A stretch of DNA of 64,000 nt from Piper betle (lineage: Eukaryota; Streptophyta; Magnoliopsida; Piperales; Piperaceae), in contig JAURVB010014141.1 of the NCBI GenBank assembly GCA_033002965.1, forward strand, positions 19,710 to 83,709, in the 5' to 3' direction. The notes beneath the pieces are model-generated. The model was not told the DNA's origin. It searched no databases and was given only the letters and a program-made list of their open reading frames with translations. The number at the start of each line of letters is the position of its first letter. The first letter of the stretch is position 1. The translations under genes were made by a program, and so were the position numbers. Shown here one piece after another: positions 22,828 to 35,560 of this stretch.

Positions 22828-24243
22828 TAATCATTGTCCCATGACTTCAAATTAATTTCGAGTCAGGCTTTGAAGAGACTTGAAACCGGAGTGGGTTTGC
22901 AAAGGGAGTTGAATTGAACATGTATATTAGCCAATTCTAGGTACCAAAAATTTCCAAGTAGTAATCATAGGAAAGGAGCGTGTCGGAAGCCGTGGCCCGT
23001 GAGTGACGACTGTAAAGTCACATATCATATATCATGCACGCATGGCTTGCTTTTGATATGCTATAGTTCATCATCGATGGATCCTGGCTTGATCAGACAC
23101 TTGGGGCCTCCAGCTCCTCAATGGCGAAACTACGCAATTGTCTTCCTTTCTCCAACTTCTAATAATAATAATAATTTCCAATGTACCGCAAATTATAGCC
23201 ATTTAATTAGCTGGTGCTAAATAACGTGTCCATAGTTCGAATAATGTATTAGCGTCGTGGGGTTTCAGCAATTTTTATTACCAAGTTTCAAACTTTTTAT
23301 AGAATTACATCAAAAGATGTTTTTGTAATGTGAGGTGGCGCCAAGTGGAACATAATGGACTTTTGTCCCTTCCTACATCCCAGCAAGGACAAAAGTTGGC
23401 CTTAAATGATCCGACGGTGCCGACTGAAAAGGCCGTCGCTCAGCCGATAAAAGTTCAATAATGCTACAAGCAAACCTTCTTGGAGGATGCGAATTTATTA
23501 CCCATACTAAAAGTTAGAAAGCGTCGAAAATGCTGTTACAGATGTAGGTTTTTTGGATAAGGATTACAAAATGAGGGTGACTAAGCTAAAAGATGTTGAT
23601 GTCTCAATAGTAATGAATTAATAATACTTGTACACGTCGAAGGACACGTGAAACCAAATTCGAATTTAAAAGATGATCAAGCAGTCGAAGTCTTATCCTC
23701 ATATTTGATGGATGGCAACTTTTATATAACAGGAAAGGATTGTCTTTGTAATTAGCTCAAAGATTAAAAAAAACCGGTATATTAACTGGGTTAACCATTT
23801 TAAAATGATGATTCAGGCTAAAATACTAATTAGCTTCCTCTTTTTAATTTATACTTGTGTCGAATTATATTCTTAGAATTTTCCATCAAGAGAGCCATTT
23901 CACTTTTCTTATATGCTATGGACATAAACCGTAAAACCGTCTACATCAATTGCATATTACACTAGCATAACCTTCAAGTAAGCATAAAATCCCACAAATC
24001 TTTACAATCTATTGAGGGGCGGGGGCGGGGGCGGGGGCGGGCGAATGGGGAGGAAAGTAAGGAAAAATAAGCAGTGGTAAAATAGCTTCCATCCTCTCAT
24101 AATCTCCACCCGTCTTCAACTTAGCATCTTCCTCTTGAGCCAAACAGTTACACTGAAAAAACAAAGAAATTTATTCATTGGGATCATAAATTATCCATCT
24201 TAGTTCAATATTGTTGACAAAATTAAAATCAATTAAGCTCGCT
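22828..24243. other. spacer downstream of MAKR6-like gene
   Basis: No gene seen apart from a possible short 3' exon of the minus-strand MAKR6-like gene: a TTTTTTCAG acceptor at 24153-24161 (minus), considered under that gene. An (AAT)n-like run is at 23159-23176. Confidence 0.4.
24014..24041 (+). repeat. G-run tract, potential G-quadruplex
   Basis: Five runs of four or five G separated by single C, in an otherwise AT-rich spacer, ~200 bp beyond the 3' end of the MAKR6-like gene. The spacing fits the classical intramolecular G-quadruplex pattern on the plus strand (C-rich on the coding strand of the gene). Confidence 0.8.
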
Positions 24244-24891
24244 TTATATATAAATGTCATCGTGAAAATTTATAACTTGAAAACCACCCATACCAGTAAT
24301 AGACTTTTTGCAATGGAGAACTGCCTCATAGATGGAACTCTCCACATTGAAGTCAAACAGTGCCGAACCATGAATCAGTTCTCCGGCAGCGGAGTATGCG
24401 TTGCTCGTCCTCGGCGTCGACGACGGCGACACCGGGCAGCTCATGGTCTCCGGCCCGACCTTCCCCGGCGCCGCCGTCCTCCTCCACCGCCGGCAAAATG
24501 GCTTGAGGAAGCTCATGACGTACTTGGCTATCAACTTCCGAGAGCCACCCTTCCACCTACCCAAAGCCTGCTTCTTCCCCGCCACGGCGCCGTCGGAGTA
24601 AGAAGGCCTAGTTGGGAGGAGGTGGGAAGCCGGCGGTGGCGGGGGGAGGAGGTGGAGGGGAAGGAGCTGGCCGTCGGAGAAGAGCTGGTCAGCGTGGTGG
24701 AGGGCCATGGGCGGCTGCGGGCCGGTCTGTTGGCCGAGGCCGAAATCGAAGTCTTGGGTGTCCCAGCTGGGCCGCCGGCTGTTGCCGGAGCTCGGCCGCA
24801 GAGAATTGTTGTCGAGGTCGATGAGCCAGGCATAGGAGAAGCTGTCATTGGCGAGGTGCCGGTGCTGGTGCTGGTGCTGCAAGCTCTCCAT
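24244..24891 (-). CDS. MAKR6: membrane-associated kinase regulator 6-like protein
   Basis: An intact frame of 215 residues from the ATG at 24891. The MESLQ start followed by DSFSYAWLIDL, then QDFDFGL, ADQLFSDGQLLPLHLLPP, a basic stretch (KKQ.LGRWKGGSRKL, then PFCRRWRR) and the C-terminal SSIYEAVLHCKKSI match the layout of plant MAKR6 proteins. These are plasma-membrane proteins related to BKI1 and MAKR regulators of receptor kinases; the basic patch is the likely lipid-binding part. Function here is inferred from family. The residues after KKSI look non-coding, and a minus-strand donor (GTATGG at 24293) with an acceptor near 24153 would end the protein two residues after KKSI, so the true 3' end may differ. 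The frame is open upstream but lacks an earlier ATG. Third positions are GC-rich. Confidence 0.75.
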   Translation of the reverse strand: MESLQHQHQHRHLANDSFSYAWLIDLDNNSLRPSSGNSRRPSWDTQDFDFGLGQQTGPQPPMALHHADQLFSDGQLLPLHLLPPPPPASHLLPTRPSYSDGAVAGKKQALGRWKGGSRKLIAKYVMSFLKPFCRRWRRTAAPGKVGPETMSCPVSPSSTPRTSNAYSAAGELIHGSALFDFNVESSIYEAVLHCKKSITGMGGFQVINFHDDIYI

Positions 24892-27570
24892 GGGATCAAA
24901 ATGTGATGCAGGAAACAAGAATTTGGAGGGTGATAGCTTTTCTTGTTTTGAGTAATTCCTTGAATGATATGATTCTTGTTTTTCAGTGGGATGGGTATGG
25001 AACTTAGGAGGAAGTGATGATGTTTTGAGAAGCTTATAAGGTTGAGCTCAAAAAGAGAGGTGTGGTTGTATGGAGGGATCGTTGATCATGTGGAGGATGG
25101 AATAAGGAAAAAGTTAGGGGCCACTATTGGCTTGTCATATACCGTTGAGTTCCCATCCTTGTTCATTTGCTTGTCTGGGGGATGAGAAAGAAGAGGTTTT
25201 AGGCTCAAGAAAAGAGGATTATTATTCATTATGTCCCCCCGATTTGATGTAATTGTGGGGATCAGAATTTTGGGCTCCACTGAGGGAGCTACAACCTCAT
25301 TTGAAAATAATAATTCATTCATATGGAACTAAATAGTATATACAACTTCATTTTTTTCTTTTTTGAAAATCATATAAAGATCTTGAACCTCACTCAATGA
25401 AAGGATTGAGTCGTCAACCGAGCATTCTAATGGACATCTGGGAGCCTAAGCGTGTGACCCGGCAAGGTTGTATCTTGCAGTTCAGAAGTTTTAAATCTTG
25501 TCTCACTTAGTTATTACACCTCGACGACTAAGTGGAATATTAGAAGATTAATTATTGGGTTACATTTAAATGGGATATCTTCTTTATTAGCTCAACCTAT
25601 TTACTAAGTCTGAAATAGCCCATAAATGGGATTTCCGTATATTAAAAAATTCATTTGTAAAATCTCTAATGTCCCGCTTAACTAGGCCGCAGCTAGGGGC
25701 GAAATTAAATGTGGCGTGGCTAAAAATTATTTTAATATAAAGGAGTCGGAGAAATAATTGACAAGTTTAGGAATATAGCCGAATAGGAGTCAGACAAACC
25801 GAGTATAATTTTCTGTGTACTAACTACCACAGAGCAAAACAAGTAGAGATGATTTCCCTAGAGTCAAGCTGGCCAGTAAGCGTGTATGTAGATAATGTTG
25901 ATTGAAACAATATAAAATCATGCGTCTGTTCATTGTCTAATACTAATGGGGATTTCATGGTTTGTCTTGGTTGGGTGTGTGCAACCATAGCTAACTTACG
26001 TTGTACTTCGCTCTAGGTAAGCTCATTTGGCACGAACGAATTCGTTTATTCGCTTTCACTAGGAGGTTAGTGCATGTAACAAGTAACAACTAACAGACAT
26101 GGCCACAAGCTCAAACTATTGGACAACTCATTTCCTCAAAAGTAACAAGCAAAATTAAACAACCATACACAAGAACGTCTATTTCTAATCCCATAACGAC
26201 CTATAAAAGGTGCAGGATATATATGATCCGGCTATCTTAATTCACTTGGGGATGTTTATATGATTTTGTACTAAAATTTCCCAAGCCTATAGGCACACAC
26301 AACATTCTGAGACAATTTCCAATTAATTCGGTTCTGGGGCTTGTTGGGTACCATTAATTAATGGACCAACCCAAGGGGCGGGAAACTAGTACTGCTTTGC
26401 CTTTCTTCGTCAAAAGTCATTTGGCTAATTAAGTTGAAGATCATGAACGCCCACATCTAGGGATGCTTTCTTAGATTGTTGATGAATAAAGCTCACAGCT
26501 TCTTGTTTGGGCCTTGTTCATTTTACATATAAAGCATGATATTAGATCATATATTCCGTCTACTTAAGAGCCAAGCCTACAGGAAATCAGTTTATCATAA
26601 TTAGTTCAATTGGGGTTCCCCAAGATGTTATGGGTTAATAGAATATTAACTATTCTAATTTAATAGTTTTTGTGTTCTAATTATACCTTCTCTTGACTGT
26701 CGGAGTAAAATGCTAGCAGACTACGCGCGGGGACTTCGATGGCATGATTCACGCGTCAATATTGCCAGAGAACCGAGGACGTTGATTCAAGTGAACCACT
26801 CATAGCGAGTGGTTTCAGCTTACACTGCAAAGCCATTTCTTTTTTGTAAGAAAAAAATCGAAATGGCAACTTTTTGGGTCTAAGGTATGAAACAGCCAGA
26901 GACATCGACGATATCATACCAATCATAAAATTTAGGGCCATTATATTCGAAGCCAATTTATGCACCAGACTTGTACTCATTGCAGGCCTTACTTGATAGG
27001 AGAGAACTCAGGAGACAATGGTGTTTGGGCTGGTCGGGGGAAGAAGCAGACCGTGCAGTGCAAGAGACAAGGGCAGGAAATTGAACGGTCATCTACGAGC
27101 TGCTGGTCCCCTTGGCTCTCGCTTTACAAATTTGTGTCGGATTCGTGTAAACATAATTTTCTTGCAGAAGACAACCAAGCTTGGATTGTTTGCTTTCGAG
27201 AATAGGGAACAATATTGTAACTCTTTTCGGTTTATCCAGCCAATGTGTTAGAATGTGTAGATTTGGTAATTATTTTGTATGGTAAAGCTGTAGCATCTTT
27301 CTGAATGGGTTTCAGTGGAGATGAATGAGCCAGGTAGACACGAGTTGCGTTCCAAATGCAAAGTTGGATATACATCCACGTCTATAAGTTCGATGTCACA
27401 ACTAATCGCTTAAGTGCTGAATCATATTTTAAGGTCAATTTGTGCAGGAAAATCACTTAATATATTACTTTTAAGTCCTCTCGTAAGTAAATTTCAACAG
27501 CTTAGTTCTAAAATCTGAATAATTATACGTTGCGTACAATCAATAAACCTAAGTCATTTCTTCAAATAAT
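24892..27570. other. spacer upstream of MAKR6-like gene; no supported gene
   Basis: The first few hundred bases should contain the MAKR6-like promoter (minus direction), but no clear TATA box was pinned. Short frames at 25086-25322, 26756-26980 and 26960-27251 have no recognisable domains. 25430-25600 has a word pattern (CTAAGCGTGTGACC, GTTTTAAATCTTGTCTCA) common in plant repeats. Confidence 0.4.
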
Positions 27571-28480
27571 TTAACTCAAGCTAAAAGTATAAGTGCACTC
27601 CTACAAAATCTTACAACCTTATAGATATTAAATGTGTGATTAATTTTTATTAAATTTACAAATCATCCACTTTTAAGAAAATTCAATCTTCAAAATTCTT
27701 TTTCTTGGTCCATAGATCTAGGCAATATATATCCATTCCCGTGTAATCCACCATCAAGTATGGTTTTGACTCAGCTCTTATACCATTTCATGATGAGTAT
27801 AAATTGATGGTTTAAGTCATAATTTCAAAATAGCTAATTCACTTTAAAGAATTATAATAATAACTCTACTAATATTTTGAATCTTATTTCAATAGATATT
27901 AAATGCAAGAGTAATTTTGGGAATATTATAATTCACCCATTTTTGAGAATTTCTTTCCTTGGCGCATGTGCCTAACCAATGTTTATTTAGCCTAACCCAA
28001 TATCTAATGCGGTTATGAGTCGGCTATAATATCACCTATAACAATTTATAAATATAATTTGATAGGTTAAGTCATCTATTTAAAATGATTAATTTAAATT
28101 AAAGATAAGTATACAAGCACTAAGGCGAAGGATTTGCTCTATTACTTGTTATAACAAGAAAGCTGATGCAAGGTTGTTATTGGTCCATGTGGGCCTTATT
28201 TTTCTCATTATAAGCCATGAGTATAATCCTTGATAGCCAACCAGACAGTTAGTTATGAAAATTATTCAAGAAAAAATAATTTGGCCTATGTGGACCAATA
28301 GATGGCCGGCTATAATGTTTTGCCAGAGCCGCCCATATTAATAATTATATATAAGATCTTATCTCAATAGATATTATACATAAGACTAATTTTTGTAGGA
28401 TCTAATTATAATATTGTGACAAATTTAAATTTCTCCTATCAAATACCTTGAATAAATCCTTGCCTTTTGGCCATGGTACT
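27571..28480. repeat. three diverged copies of an AT-rich repeat unit
   Basis: The phrase ATAGATATTAAATG.. or ATAGATATTATACA.. followed by TAATTTTTnTnn and an ATTCACCCATTTTTGAGAA-like phrase recurs at about 27610-27680, 27890-27950 and 28365-28430. The first two are in the same order inside larger units spaced about 280 bp apart. No coding potential. Confidence 0.5.
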
Positions 28481-28649
28481 AAAGAGAGATTACCAATTGC
28501 CTTAAAAGTTCAACCAAATAGAAAATAGAACAAATTAATATTTTATTTTAAAACACTTTTTATCCACAATTAATGACATATAATTTTTTTAAAGAAAAGG
28601 CTCGTGACAATTTCTATTAACTACTTCTCTCAGGGTCATGTTGGAAATT

Positions 28650-29080
28650 AAGCTTAATTATATTATTAGAATTTTCTTAGTATGTATAGAGTCAAAAAAG
28701 ATATCAAGAAATAGAATTGAACATGGATATGAACTTATTAATGAGAAGATTGTAAAACAGGTTTCAATGTCTATATATAGGTCAATAGGTCAATAAGTCT
28801 CAAGATCTATATATATGTCTATATTTATCAAATAAGGTCTTATAATTAAAATTGAGTATATGAATGAAATAATGAAACAAACTAGATTTAAATGACAACG
28901 TTAAAAAGTAAACCTAATTTAAATATTTAATTAGACTTAAGGGATAATGTTAGCACTTAATCTTAATCAGAATTTTCTTGGTAAACATTTAATATAGATA
29001 TAAATATATTATGAGAAGAATGTAAAAGAGGTCTTAAGGTCTAAATATAGGTCATTAAGTTTTTGTCCTAAATTGAGACT
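28650..29080. repeat. diverged tandem pair, period ~290 bp
   Basis: Landmarks TTAGAATTTTCTTAGTA, ATATGAACTTATTAATGAGAAG and AGGTCAATAGGTCAATAAG at 28665-28800 recur as CAGAATTTTCTTGGTAAA, ATATTATGAGAAGAATGTAA and AGGTCATTAAG at 28970-29060. Confidence 0.5.
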
Positions 29081-29236
29081 TACCGTTGAGCTCTTTGGTA
29101 AATATTCACTAATATAGAATAATGTATTTAAAATCCATCATGTTCATGTAATTTTATAAGTTCATCTTGATACTGTTGAATTGAATTGTCTTCGTATTTG
29201 TATGCTGTCCAAAACAAGTCATCTACAAAAGAATTA

Positions 29237-30500
29237 TAGGATATAAAATAGTTATTGCCGGAGTTCAGTAGATTTTTTATGATCATAGACAAGAAGACCC
29301 ATGATGCCAGATGCCTTGCCAAAGACATTTGAACAAGACGCGGTCGAACCATTTCCTTGATAAACCAAATGGATGCCTTTCATCACCATGTCTCAGCATG
29401 GCACATTTTTCTGCAATTGAGCTCAACTGCTACCTTTGACTGTAAATCTCCCCATATATTAATGTAGTTAAAATCACTGATTCCCACATGAGCTGCAGAG
29501 CCGCTAACGCTGGATGAACCCCCACCACAATAGTTCTGGTCAATGGTCAATGATAATGGGGTTCGTCACATTGTTCATGACTATGATTTGGTATATGACA
29601 TTGGTCACTTTGCTCTGGTACGAGGTTGCCCAGGTCTTGATTCGAACAAAATTGGTTGTTCCGGTGAGCGTGCCATCTCGGACGGTGACACCGTCGACGT
29701 CATCCTCTCCGGGTTCCTTGCCTAGGCTGCCAATGCTCAATGCCGTGGTCAGGCCCGCAGACAACGTTAGAGACTGAGATGGCGGTGCTCCCTGGACCTA
29801 CTGAGATGTAATCGTCGCCCGTGGCGATGACGGAGTTGCATATGTCGATGCTGGAAGACTCGGAAATGTGGACGCCGTCGGTGTTGGGGCTGTGCCCCGG
29901 TGCAGTAATGTTGAGGGAGTGCAATGCTAGCTTTTGACTCTCTTTTATGAAAATGTGGAATAATTGGCTACTTGCTATTCTAAAAAGTTATGTTCACTAC
30001 CGTTGCATTATGGACTGATTTTATCTCCACTGACTGATCAAAGAACAATATTGCTGGTCGGTTCCAACGTGTTTCATGTATATGTGCGATTGAAAATCAA
30101 AATTAAGCAGATCATATGAACTACGCTCTATGTAATTACATGCGCATAAACACAGAGCTTCTTCCGTCATATTATGCTTTTGGGTAAATTATTAAGTCTA
30201 GTTGGTTATGTGATTGCAAGGGGTTTTATCTCGGCTGGGTGTGAGAGCGTACTTACAACAGGACGTGCATTGCAAGGTTGCTGGGATTTGCAATTATTGG
30301 ACGGCCAAGCAGAGGCTCCATGTCCGTCGACAACTCCACCTCCAGTGATCGTCAAGCCGTTAATGGCGTGGAGAAATATCCAACTGGTAGTAAACTTTGG
30401 CGCAGGACTTGGAGATGCCTACCGTAGACGTTCATGGAGACGCCTATGGGCCTGACCCATTGATGATCCCCATAATCAACGGTCAGGCCTAAGGGCGTCT
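29237..30500 (-). pseudogene. polygalacturonase (GH28) pseudogene
   Basis: Polygalacturonases hydrolyse homogalacturonan in the cell wall. In minus-strand order: an exon with GVSMNVYG, ASPSPAPKFTTSWIFLHAIN and GLTITGGGVVDGHGASAW ending in PCNARPV at a GTAAGT donor (30256-30251); then LFHIFIKESQKLALHSLNIT, APGHSPNTDGVHISESS, VIATGDDYISVGPGS, VVCGPDHGI, SIGSLGKE, VRIKTWATSY; then NYCGGG and GIHLVYQGNGSTASCSNV near the end. Catalytic NTDG, DD and RIK survive; the usual Cys after GDD is Tyr, and the usual GHG reads DHG. Breaks: a shift before ASPSP, an extra base between GI and SIGSLG, a 7-bp tandem duplication near 29553, and a shift before GIHLVYQG. The N-terminal exon with the signal peptide was not found. 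Confidence 0.85.
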
Positions 30501-31580
30501 CCACATGAGCCTGCAGCAGGCATTTCCAAATTTTTTTAAAACTTTGATTGTTCTGTTGGAGCGTTAAGAACACCCTGAATTTTGAAGGTCTTGCGTCCCT
30601 TGCATTCACCCCTTAAATGAACAGGTTCTCTCTGGAATCATCACTTCTCCCCTCCATCCCATTCGCATGCATCCTTCCATGCACTCAATACTGCCTACGT
30701 ACCGTGTATGTTTTAAAATTACCCAACTCACAAACACATGCAGCAGTTAATAAATTATCATTCAATTTGCACCAATATGGTTCTTGGTAATTTGTGACAA
30801 CCAATCTCATTCCACAACTAGTTGCGCCAAGGCTCCTTGTAGGATGTGTTTATACCAGTAATAACTAATAATTAATTAAAATACAGGTAGAAAAGGTGAA
30901 ATAGTTGTGTATAGAAAACCTTGCTAGCATTGGTAGATCCATCCGCCGCCAGCAGAGCACCATAATCATTTATATTGAATTCTTTCCCTCGGCAACACTA
31001 ATCTGGGGCAAACACAAGGCATAAACTAGAGTAAATATTGTCTGCAACCTCATTGTGGATAAATCGAATGTAAAGCGAGGTTTGGCCGAAGGCTGGGTGT
31101 CTATTAATGAAATAGTTGAATATATGGTTTCACATTGACTAATCAAAATAAACTTATTTTAATTTCTCTTAATACATTTATGCAATTGAATTGCAATTAT
31201 GTACATAGTGATGACAAATATAGAGTCTAAAAAAGGACTAAAATATTTAGAAATCAACAAAAGACATCCATGAGGGATACGTACGTTTATGCATGTGTTC
31301 GCCTTATATAAGAGATTATAAAGCATCTTATGGTCAGATCTTAAGAAAACACATACTTCGTTTCCTATCTTATAAGTTCTTAAGGGAACATGTACTTCAT
31401 ATATCTAGATCGATTGGTAGGATGTCTTGTGTGAGACTCAATGGTGAAGCATATGGATATTAATTAAGATTATAAAATATCTCAAAATGTGTTCTTCAAG
31501 CAATAGTTTAAAAAAACTATGAATTTTGATTCCAGCTTCATAAGCCAATAAGTCCAAGCTGCCTCAAAAATATTTATATA

Positions 31581-31626
<46 letters not shown>

Positions 31627-34600
31627 CAAGTGACCATAAAAGCTAGCATGCGACTACCATGTATTAATTTCTAGATACTTAAAAGTGTGAATTTATGGTT
31701 TATATCAATTTGAATATTGATTTTAAACGTTATCATGATTGGTGTAGGATGCATAGTTTTAAGTACCGTATCATACCATCTAATTATATTGCATCCTGCT
31801 TTCAAATATGATATGATTTAAACGTTTATCCCATTTTAATTTTGCATCGATTTTTTAGCCTGAAATTTTCACAATATCATTTTTTTAGAAAATCACAATA
31901 TCTTAACTGGTAATATATAAAATATTGATGATAAATATATTTTAAATTTTTAATAGATATTTTATTTCTAATTTTAAAATTTGGTTGAACTCAATTTAAC
32001 TTAGTTGAACCAAATATACCATATACCGGGCGTAAATCCGATATTATAATCGATACACTATTTAAAAGCACGGCAGAACCAACATCCATTATTTGTGCTC
32101 GTTTGTAAAATCCCTAAGTGACAAGCCCACAACCATACATAAGTATTAAAAAGCCCAATAGAGCGGTTTATCTACGTTGAAGTCACAAAGTCCTTGCAGT
32201 CTGCAAGTGAAGTGTTGAGAAATGAGGAAGCCTCACATTTTACAAAATTACATAGGTGGGGGTGGGGGGATCCATAAATAAGATTCGAAAGTCCTAAAAT
32301 GGCCTGATAATTTGGCATAAAGGCTCAATTGCATTGTTTTGGGGCTGAAAATTTAGTAAGTTAGGAATATGACATTTCAAAGAATTGTATTGAATTATTA
32401 AAAAATATTTTAAATTCTTATTTTCTTGTTAGTTATAATAAATAATAAAAATTTCATAGAAATAGAATATATAAGTGTAAAAAATATAAATATAGGCAAA
32501 TTAAAGATCTTCTTTTCCTATTCCTGGTATTGGATGGATTGGAAACATGGGCAACAATTCTTACCCCTCAAGTCCTCGTTCGCTCTCACTCATTATACTG
32601 ATTAGTTTAATTAAACTAATCAAATTCTTCCATTTTAATATCCCGCGAGTATAGATATGTTTATAATTCACTGAACACTATTTATAAAACAATCCATTAA
32701 ACTTTAAAATTTCCTCCTGATATCACCATACAGACCATGGACCTTTTTGTAGCTCAACCATGCCCACTGCCCGATACCTATCTTCATTTAAGACGAGAAA
32801 TGATATGAACTTAGGATAATTTCGTATGTATTATATCTATGTACAGTTCGATTGCGGCTAGTTATCACTCTAGAACGACACATTAGCGTAATGATACGAG
32901 CCAATTGCAAAAGCTTGAACCGTCCTATCATCAAGATTATTAAACCTCGTATCATAACCAGCTAATTAGTTAGTAGAAGATGAGTATGCAAAAACAAAAA
33001 AAAGAGAAAAGAAAAAAAAGAGAAAAAGAGACAAAAAGATAAGGCAAATATATTGACCATTTCAAAGCTTATTGGAAATAAATACCATTAGACTTGGGAG
33101 ACAGTCACCCAGAAAAGACCCCACCTACTGTTCCTCTTCAATTACACGTCGCAACCAATATTAATGAGCCAAATTTAAAACAGCAATCAATTAATTCCTC
33201 CATCAAAATATCTCCCCCCAAAAAGAAGAACCATCCATCGAAATGACCATTACCCACCTTTCTTTTTCTTTCGTGAATAATGAATGAGCATCCGATATTC
33301 GTTTTGCAACCAGCCGTCCCAGAAATGGGTGTGTGAATTCCTTGACTGGCACTCACTCCCATCTTTTGCCATGAAACTTCCCTTAACAATGAATGCACGT
33401 ATCTTATTATTACTTTTGCAGCAACTCTATCAACAAATTAATTATAATTGATTTATCGTAGAAAGAACACAAATCAATATTTAAAATGATGGTCGATGGA
33501 TGTGGTTGTCTGTCACTTACCAATAGATACATGACAAATATTTCTCATTTGGAAGTCCAAACTCTGCCATTGTTTCAACTCCTGTTAGGTCCGTCTCTTG
33601 ATGATCTGATGGCAGTAGCACTCAGTCCTCTCGTTGAGGTATAATTCATACTAGCAGCGAATTCCTTAGCCAGACACGGCAAGCCATCAAATCAAGGTTG
33701 AACTAAGAGAGCTCTAGAGATCACTTGATTTCATCAACACGAGGTTTCTAGGAAGATATCTTATATCTCTGTAATAATTGTACACAAGGTATATCCAATC
33801 TGATGAGAATCATGTGACACAGATCCCATGAACGTCGACATACGCATACTTTTAAGCTCCACAGTCACCAGGAAAGTTCCTGGTCAAGAAAAAAGTTATC
33901 TCAGATGATCAAAGCTGCAAGATTGCAACACTTGCTGACACAGTGATATTTTTACTTATTAAAGGATGTGGTGGATGGACAGGGTATATTTGATTATTTG
34001 GTAATTGGGTTTTACCCACTTGCTCTCGACACTTAATAAAACGACGTAAAAGACGAATCCAAAGTAACTATTATATTCTAGATAAGACGCGTTTCTACCT
34101 TCCAAACGAACGTTAATTTGGATTGATTTTGAGTAGCTACTACTGGTATTTGCGGATTATGGAGAGATGGCGACTATGAAACATGAGATGTCCCACTTCG
34201 TATTGTCCCTAAGCTCGTGCTCCCTTTTTCTCAACTTTGGACGCGTTTTGTTGGACGGAAAAGAATCAGCGAAAGTGAAGCATATCAAGTTTATTTATCG
34301 GCAGGGTTGCCCAGCGTGTCTGGTATGTTTCTAAGATTATTCTCAACTGATCATTCTTCTTTGATTTGTGATTCAATAAAGGAAGCTTTCTTTTTTATGA
34401 ACTGGAATTGTTGTGTACTTGCAACTTGCAAGGTGTATGTATATGAGTGAACTTGAACTATATCCTTTCTGTTTACCATACTCTGTCGTCTGCCTATCTG
34501 AATCCATGCGAATTTCTTGAACCTTGAGTGGGGCCTGACTCAACCCTGTCCAAGTATATGAATTTAGATGATTAAGATGAGTTCATCTCATATTTGCGAG

Positions 34601-34750
34601 TAAGTTAATGGTCTTAGAAAAAGGAAAAACTGATATTTGGTATCGCCGATTCCTTGGTGATATCTGTACAATTAAAAGCTAGGAGGTTAAAGTAATATTT
34701 TACATTTGGAAAATATCTTAACAAAGTCATATCATTTTTTCCCGGATCAT
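30501..34750. other. gene-free spacer with simple repeats
   Basis: No supported gene. Open frames at 33138-33398 and 34217-34450 lack recognisable features. A long (AT)n lies at 31583-31625 and a purine-rich AAAGAGAAAAG run at 32990-33050. Confidence 0.5.
31583..31625. repeat. (AT)n microsatellite
   Basis: About 21 uninterrupted AT units with no inserted element, useful as an 'empty' comparison for the TA-associated elements further right. Confidence 0.95.
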
Positions 34751-34757
34751 CGTGAAT

Positions 34758-34759
<2 letters not shown>

Positions 34760-34793
<34 letters not shown>
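34760..34793. repeat. (TA)n tract, left edge of element T1
   Basis: About 17 TA units immediately before the T1 element. Confidence 0.95.
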
Positions 34794-34797
<4 letters not shown>

Positions 34798-35522
34798 GGT
34801 AAAAGTATTGCTGTACTCCAACACAGCCAAGATATCTTGGTTGTGTTGGAGTATAATCTTAGCCGTTGGATTAGCATCCAACGGCCAAGATCTAAAAAAG
34901 GGGTGGCGCCGTCGCAGCAGCGACAGCGGAGGGGCGGGAAGGCTGCCCGGCCACGGCCACGGGCGCGGTGTGGCAGGGTGGCGGGTGGGGGGCGCGGCGT
35001 GGCAGGGTAGCAGGCGGAGGCCAAGGGGGGCACGGCCGGGTGGCGGGCGGGGGCCGAGGGGGGCACGGCGGGGTGGCGGCGGGGCTGAGGTGGGGAGGGG
35101 CAGGGTGGCGGCGGGGGCGCGGCGGGGTGGTGGGCGGGGGACGGGGGACGAGGGTCTGGGGGCGTCGCGCTGCGGGGTGGCGGGCGGGGGACGGGGGACG
35201 AGGGTCGGGGCGTCGCGCTGCGGGGTGGCGGCGGGGATGGGTGGTGGTGGTGTCGCCCGACGGCGAGGCGGCGGGCTGGCAGGGGAAGACGTAAGGCGGC
35301 TAGATCCTCCGCCCCGTCGCCCGGCGGTTATGTCGCCGCCCCCGGAGGGGCGGCGACGGGCAGGGCAAAGGGGTGGTGTCGCGTCGGCCGGGGTAGCGGC
35401 GGCGGCATCCCCAAATTCTTTTTTTTTTTATGGGGGGCATGTTTCAACCGTTGGATTTGATCCAACGATTGAAATACTGCAGCACAGCCATCTTGGCTGT
35501 GCTACCATACAATAAATCCCCC

Positions 35523-35525
<3 letters not shown>
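34798..35525. mobile_element. TA-associated GC-rich hairpin element T1
   Basis: The ends are inverted repeats of about 90 bp that themselves hold hairpins. The left arm has CACAGCCAAGATATCTTGG, then GAGTAT, then CCGTTGGATTAGCATCCAAC. The right arm, read in reverse, has CACAGCCAAGATGGCTGTG, then CAGTATT, then CGTTGGATCAAATCCAACG. The 500-bp interior is about 80% GC with a ~50-bp tandem unit (GCGGGGGACGGGGGACGAGG) repeated at 35122-35221. Both edges abut (TA)n. No transposase; the open frames across it look like by-products of GC richness. Confidence 0.75.

Positions 35526-35556
<31 letters not shown>
35526..35556. repeat. (TA)n tract, right edge of element T1
   Basis: About 15 TA units immediately after the T1 element. 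Confidence 0.95.

Positions 35557-35560
<4 letters not shown>

Noticed and set aside
24211..24906. 231-residue plus-strand frame
   Set aside because: Antisense shadow of the MAKR6-like gene, whose minus-strand frame has recognisable motifs.
26960..27251. Two overlapping plus-strand frames
   Set aside because: Moderate GC but no recognisable motif, no splice partners and conflicting frames; left unannotated.
34808..35515. Long Gly/Arg-rich open frames across T1
   Set aside because: They exist on several frames and strands because the DNA is ~80% GC with few stop codons, contain no domain, and run through the element's inverted ends.
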